Below are positions 4,961 through 7,288 of a DNA stretch of 7,288 nucleotides, in pieces. The position numbers and the translations under genes were made by a program. Every line of letters starts with the position of its first letter. Position 1 is the first letter of the stretch. Below the pieces are notes generated by a model that had not been told where the DNA came from, searched no databases, and saw nothing but the letters and a program-made list of their open reading frames with translations. This stretch comes from Candidatus Aminicenantota bacterium (GTDB lineage: Bacteria; Acidobacteriota; Aminicenantia; Aminicenantales; JAFGAV01): contig VGJG01000076.1 in NCBI GenBank assembly GCA_016867615.1, positions 1 to 7,288 on the forward strand. The letters are read 5' to 3'.

Positions 4961-6106
4961 CTATTCCGCCAGCGCGGTTTCGGCCGCTTGAACGCCGGCT
5001 CCCTCCTCGAACGGGAAGCGAAGGAGCTTGAGGGTTCTCTCCAGAGCGTCCAGGGCGAACAGGACCTGGGCCGCGGACACGTTGCCCATGTGCCCCATGC
5101 GGAACACGCGGCCGGCGGTCTGAGCCAACCCCCCGGCCACCACGACGCCCTGCTCGAAGTAGGCGGCCCGGAAGGCCGCGTCCTCGAGGCCCGCCGGATA
5201 GAGGACCACGGACAGGGTGTCCGCCAGGCAATCCTCCCGGGTGAAAAAGGAGAACCCCAGGCCGGCCAGCCCCTTTCGGATCGCCCGGGCCGTCCGGACA
5301 TGCCGGGCGAAGCGCGCTTCCAGCCCTTCCTCCATGACGATCCTCGTGCTCTCGGCGAAGGCGCGGACCTCGTTGACGCAGTGGGTGGAAAAGTATTTCG
5401 TCGGGTCCTTCATCACCGGCAGCCAGCGCAGGATGTCGGCGTAATAGGCGGGCACGGATTGGAGGCTCTTTCGTTTGTCCATGGCCCTCTCGGAAAAAAC
5501 GCACAGGGCCAGTCCGGGCGGGGCTCCGAAACACTTCTGCGGGGCGGTGAGGACGACGTCGATGCCCCAGTCGTCCATCCGCTCCTCGACGCCCCCCGTG
5601 GCGCACACGCCGTCGAGGAGGAAGAGCGTTCCCCGCCCCTCGAGGATCCGGGCGTAGTCCCTGATCGGAGCGCAGACCCCCGTGGCGGTGTCGATATGAG
5701 TCGCCGCCACGACGGAGAAGCGTCCACCGGACAGACGGTCCTCGAGGGCTTCGGGCGGAACGGCGCTTCCCCACTCGGACTCCAGGAGGTCGCAGTCCAG
5801 CCCGAAGCTCCGGCACACCTGGGCCATGCGCTCGCCGAAATACCCCTGGGAGACGACGAGGACCCGGTCGGAAGGCCCGATGGTATTCACCGCCGCCGTC
5901 TCCATGGACAGCGTCCCTCCCCCGGCGAACAGGAACGGCTCGCCGCGTCGGGTGAATACGGTCTTCTTCAGGTTGTCCAGGGCCGTCTTGAAATCCTCGG
6001 CCAGAACGGGGCTGACATGGGACAGGGTCGGCTGCGACAGGCTGTGGACGATGCGGGGATGGACCGGGCTCGGCCCGGGAATCAGCAGCAGCTTCTCTAG
6101 GGACAT
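4961..6106 (-). CDS. Class V PLP-dependent aminotransferase, alanine/serine-glyoxylate type
   Basis: Relatives transfer an amino group between alanine or serine and glyoxylate or pyruvate, or act in purine catabolism (PucG type). The 381 residues are full length for this group. Visible motifs are IPGPSPVHPRI at the N-terminus, AGGGTLSME (61-69) for cofactor phosphate, HIDTATG (137-143), Asp165 in DGVCATGG, the PLP lysine Lys191 in APQKCFGAPPG, YYADILRW (221-228), and FRMGHMGN (335-342) with Arg336 as likely carboxylate binder. The ATG at 6106 follows AGGAGAGG. A promoter lies just upstream, and DUF362 begins two bases after the stop, so it heads the three-gene operon. Substrate cannot be fixed from sequence; HIDTATG replaces the common STG serine with Ala. 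Some relatives carry the old, doubtful label of soluble hydrogenase subunit. Confidence 0.9.
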   Translation of the reverse strand: MSLEKLLLIPGPSPVHPRIVHSLSQPTLSHVSPVLAEDFKTALDNLKKTVFTRRGEPFLFAGGGTLSMETAAVNTIGPSDRVLVVSQGYFGERMAQVCRSFGLDCDLLESEWGSAVPPEALEDRLSGGRFSVVAATHIDTATGVCAPIRDYARILEGRGTLFLLDGVCATGGVEERMDDWGIDVVLTAPQKCFGAPPGLALCVFSERAMDKRKSLQSVPAYYADILRWLPVMKDPTKYFSTHCVNEVRAFAESTRIVMEEGLEARFARHVRTARAIRKGLAGLGFSFFTREDCLADTLSVVLYPAGLEDAAFRAAYFEQGVVVAGGLAQTAGRVFRMGHMGNVSAAQVLFALDALERTLKLLRFPFEEGAGVQAAETALAE

Positions 6107-6125
6107 GGCCTCTCCTCAGCGCTTC

Positions 6126-6154
6126 TTTGTATCAATTCTCCCATGAAATTACAA
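6126..6154 (-). promoter_or_regulatory. Candidate promoter of the aminotransferase-DUF362-PrsW operon
   Basis: On the minus strand TTGTAA (6149-6154) and TACAAA (6126-6131) are 17 bases apart, each matching consensus at 4 of 6 positions, and the -10 box has an extended TGA in front. The start would lie near 6119, leaving a short leader of about 12 bases that holds the AGGAGAGG ribosome-binding site of the aminotransferase. Confidence 0.42.
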
Positions 6155-6185
6155 GCCGCCCCGGAGACCGAGCGATACCGGCGGC
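6155..6185 (-). terminator. Possible weak terminator after the CDP-alcohol phosphatidyltransferase gene
   Basis: On the minus strand GCCGCCGG (6178-6185) can pair with CCGG-GG-CGGC (6155-6164), giving an eight-pair stem with a two-base bulge and a 13-base loop. The bases after it, TTGTAATTTC, are only partly T-rich, so termination may be incomplete. The -35 box of the next promoter begins directly after the stem. Confidence 0.3.
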
Positions 6186-6225
6186 AGCCGAAAGCGCGCG
6201 GGGGGGGCGAGGGAGAAAGATCCCC

Positions 6226-7104
6226 TCAGGAAGTCTCTTTCATCCTCCGGTTCACGGCGGCCTGGATGGGGACGAGGATCAGGACCCAGACGCTCGAGAC
6301 AAAAACGGCATAGAACAGGAAGATCATCGGCCTGAAGAACATGGCACTGATGAAGAGCATGAACAGGTGCATGCTGGGGCCGGCGAAGTTCCAGAGCATG
6401 ACCAGAAGGCGATTGAGCCTCTTGTATTCCTCCGGTTCGTAGCGGATGAATGGCTTGGGACGCGGACCCAGCTGAAATTTGGTGTAGGCCAGGTAGAGCC
6501 CGATGATCACCCGGTCCCAGGACCATGTCCCCTCCTCCCTCAGGCGGCTCATCTCCCGGCTGAAAAATTCGTATTCGAGCTGGGGGATGCAATCCCCGCC
6601 CAGGACATGGGCGGCGTATTGGCAGGCGAAATAATCCGCCAATGTTGCCTTGACGAAATGCCCGAAGGCCGCCAAACCGGCCAGCAGAAGCGGGGGCAGG
6701 GGGAGGTCGACCAGCCCGGCGTTTCCGGCGCGCACGAGGCCGATGCCCAGGCCGGTGTATATGGAAAGCATCATGACGTGGCCCACCGCGCCGTCGACGA
6801 TGCGTCCGGTCAGAGTGCCGCAGGATTTCAGCCTGGCCAGCATTCCATCCGAACAATCGAAGACGTTGGCCAGAAAACACAACAGTCCTCCCAGAAAAAA
6901 ACCGATGCGGGTTCCCTGGGAGAAATACACGCCGCTGGCGATTCCCGAGGTCATGGCGATGAAGCTCAGTTGGTTGGGCTTGACCGGGAGCGTCTGGACC
7001 AGCTTGACGACGATGAACGACAGGGGGCGGTACAGGACGAGGTCCACGAACTCATCGACGGGCACGCCCTTGGTCGATGACTTGAAATCCGAAAACAGGC
7101 TCAT
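6226..7104 (-). CDS. CDP-alcohol phosphatidyltransferase family membrane protein, variant active site
   Basis: Members join a CDP-activated diacylglycerol or alcohol to a second alcohol during polar-lipid synthesis in the membrane. From the ATG at 7104 the protein has 292 residues, longer than the usual 180-200. The motif begins at Asp83: DCSDGMLAR (83-91), then Gly100 and Asp104, exactly spaced for DxxDGxxARx8GxxxD. The fourth Asp expected at 108 is Gly, followed by His109. Membrane segments lie near 44-61, 64-82, 107-132, 135-155, 233-257 and 259-283; a soluble region of about 70 residues (160-232) separates the fourth and fifth and accounts for the extra length. A longer start at 7143 adds 13 residues but has no spaced ribosome-binding site and would overlap the predicted promoter. 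Substrate unknown. It is co-directional with the operon 119 bases downstream. Confidence 0.85.
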   Translation of the reverse strand: MSLFSDFKSSTKGVPVDEFVDLVLYRPLSFIVVKLVQTLPVKPNQLSFIAMTSGIASGVYFSQGTRIGFFLGGLLCFLANVFDCSDGMLARLKSCGTLTGRIVDGAVGHVMMLSIYTGLGIGLVRAGNAGLVDLPLPPLLLAGLAAFGHFVKATLADYFACQYAAHVLGGDCIPQLEYEFFSREMSRLREEGTWSWDRVIIGLYLAYTKFQLGPRPKPFIRYEPEEYKRLNRLLVMLWNFAGPSMHLFMLFISAMFFRPMIFLFYAVFVSSVWVLILVPIQAAVNRRMKETS

Positions 7105-7117
7105 GGCGACGTCTCTT

Positions 7118-7125
7118 CCCTCCTC
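7118..7125 (-). promoter_or_regulatory. Ribosome-binding site bearing on the phosphatidyltransferase start
   Basis: The minus strand reads GAGGAGGG here, the strongest Shine-Dalgarno match near this gene. It favours the ATG at 7104 over that at 7143, although the 13-14 base spacing is longer than ideal. Confidence 0.4.
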
Positions 7126-7133
7126 TGGGATCC

Positions 7134-7162
7134 ATTGTGTCATCCCTTGGCGAGGGCGTCAA
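7134..7162 (-). promoter_or_regulatory. Candidate promoter for the CDP-alcohol phosphatidyltransferase gene
   Basis: On the minus strand TTGACG (7157-7162, 5 of 6) and CACAAT (7134-7139, 4 of 6) are 17 bases apart. Transcription would start near 7127, just ahead of the GAGGAGGG at 7118-7125. An alternative TATTAA-like -10 box lies slightly upstream in the AT-rich patch at 7164-7172. Confidence 0.4.
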
Positions 7163-7288
7163 GGTTTTAATACGCGGCCCGGACGGCACGCGCCCGCGCC
7201 GCATCGGGCTCGGGGCGTCCCGGATGTTGAGGGCGGAGACGGGCCGGGGCGCGGACGGCCCAGGTCGTGTTGCATATTGACTTTCTCT

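Noticed and set aside
4959..5816. Upstream extension of the DUF362 reading frame
   Set aside because: The frame is open but encodes Arg/Pro/Gly-rich sequence within the aminotransferase gene; the ATG at 4958 has a ribosome-binding site and matches the expected domain start.
4988..6100. 370-codon plus-strand open frame opposite the aminotransferase
   Set aside because: Low-complexity Gly/Arg/His/Gln composition and no motif; the minus strand carries the PLP lysine and all family motifs.
6200..6207. Run of eight G between the phosphatidyltransferase and aminotransferase genes
   Set aside because: A homopolymer that could vary in length, but it lies outside coding sequence and about 45 bases or more from the predicted promoter, so phase variation is not supported.
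6127..7080. 317-codon plus-strand open frame opposite the phosphatidyltransferase
   Set aside because: Highly charged, Gly/Gln-rich product without homology that I can see; mirror of the membrane protein on the other strand.
7224..7251. GGGCC/GGCCC inverted repeat near the right edge
   Set aside because: Short stem, 11-base loop and no T-run on either side; expected by chance in such GC-rich DNA.
7159..7275. 38-codon minus-strand ORF near the right edge
   Set aside because: Pro/Arg/Gly-rich, follows from GC-rich sequence, has no ribosome-binding site, and its end lies in the predicted phosphatidyltransferase promoter.
7277..7282. TTGACT resembling a -35 box on the plus strand
   Set aside because: The matching -10 region lies beyond the window, so nothing can be claimed.

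Overview
The window is GC-rich bacterial chromosome, densely packed with genes whose third codon positions are mostly G or C. A monofunctional peptidoglycan glycosyltransferase points to a cell-wall-bearing bacterium. The mix of an ABC-F ATPase, a DUF362 iron-sulfur protein, a PrsW-type membrane protease and a plant-like GDP-mannose 3,5-epimerase would fit an anaerobic or environmental lineage of the Acidobacteriota/Aminicenantota or myxobacterial kind. That placement is a guess; nothing here fixes the taxonomy. No mobile element, CRISPR array or integrase is visible.

Layout. Positions 1-906 (minus) hold the N-terminal two thirds of an ABC-F translation-type ATPase, cut by the window edge. 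A 315-base divergent intergenic region (907-1221) follows, with a strongly pyrimidine-rich tract, two tandem micro-ORFs on the minus strand, a nested inverted repeat, and a promoter for each direction. On the plus strand come mtgA (1222-1977), a tRNA-Pro(CGG) gene (1997-2074) and a GDP-mannose 3,5-epimerase homologue (2115-3155). The epimerase has no visible promoter of its own and probably rides on the tRNA or mtgA transcript. It converges, with 21 bases between stop codons, on a minus-strand cluster.

The minus-strand cluster reads from right to left: a CDP-alcohol phosphatidyltransferase family membrane protein (7104-6226), then, after a 119-base gap with a possible terminator and a promoter, a class V PLP aminotransferase (6106-4961), a DUF362 protein with two [4Fe-4S] clusters (4958-3888) and a PrsW-type protease (3881-3177). 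The last three are 2 and 6 bases apart and are almost certainly one operon.

How they may work together. MtgA acts in wall synthesis, the epimerase in nucleotide-sugar supply for surface glycans, and the CDP-alcohol enzyme in phospholipid or polar-lipid synthesis, so an envelope theme is visible but loose. The aminotransferase-DUF362-PrsW trio has no pathway that I can name and is the best candidate for an undescribed functional unit. The sharpest molecular oddities are the loss of the fourth, catalytic Asp in the CDP-alcohol phosphotransferase motif, a probably leaderless mtgA mRNA, and a tRNA gene placed as the 5' leader of an epimerase mRNA.
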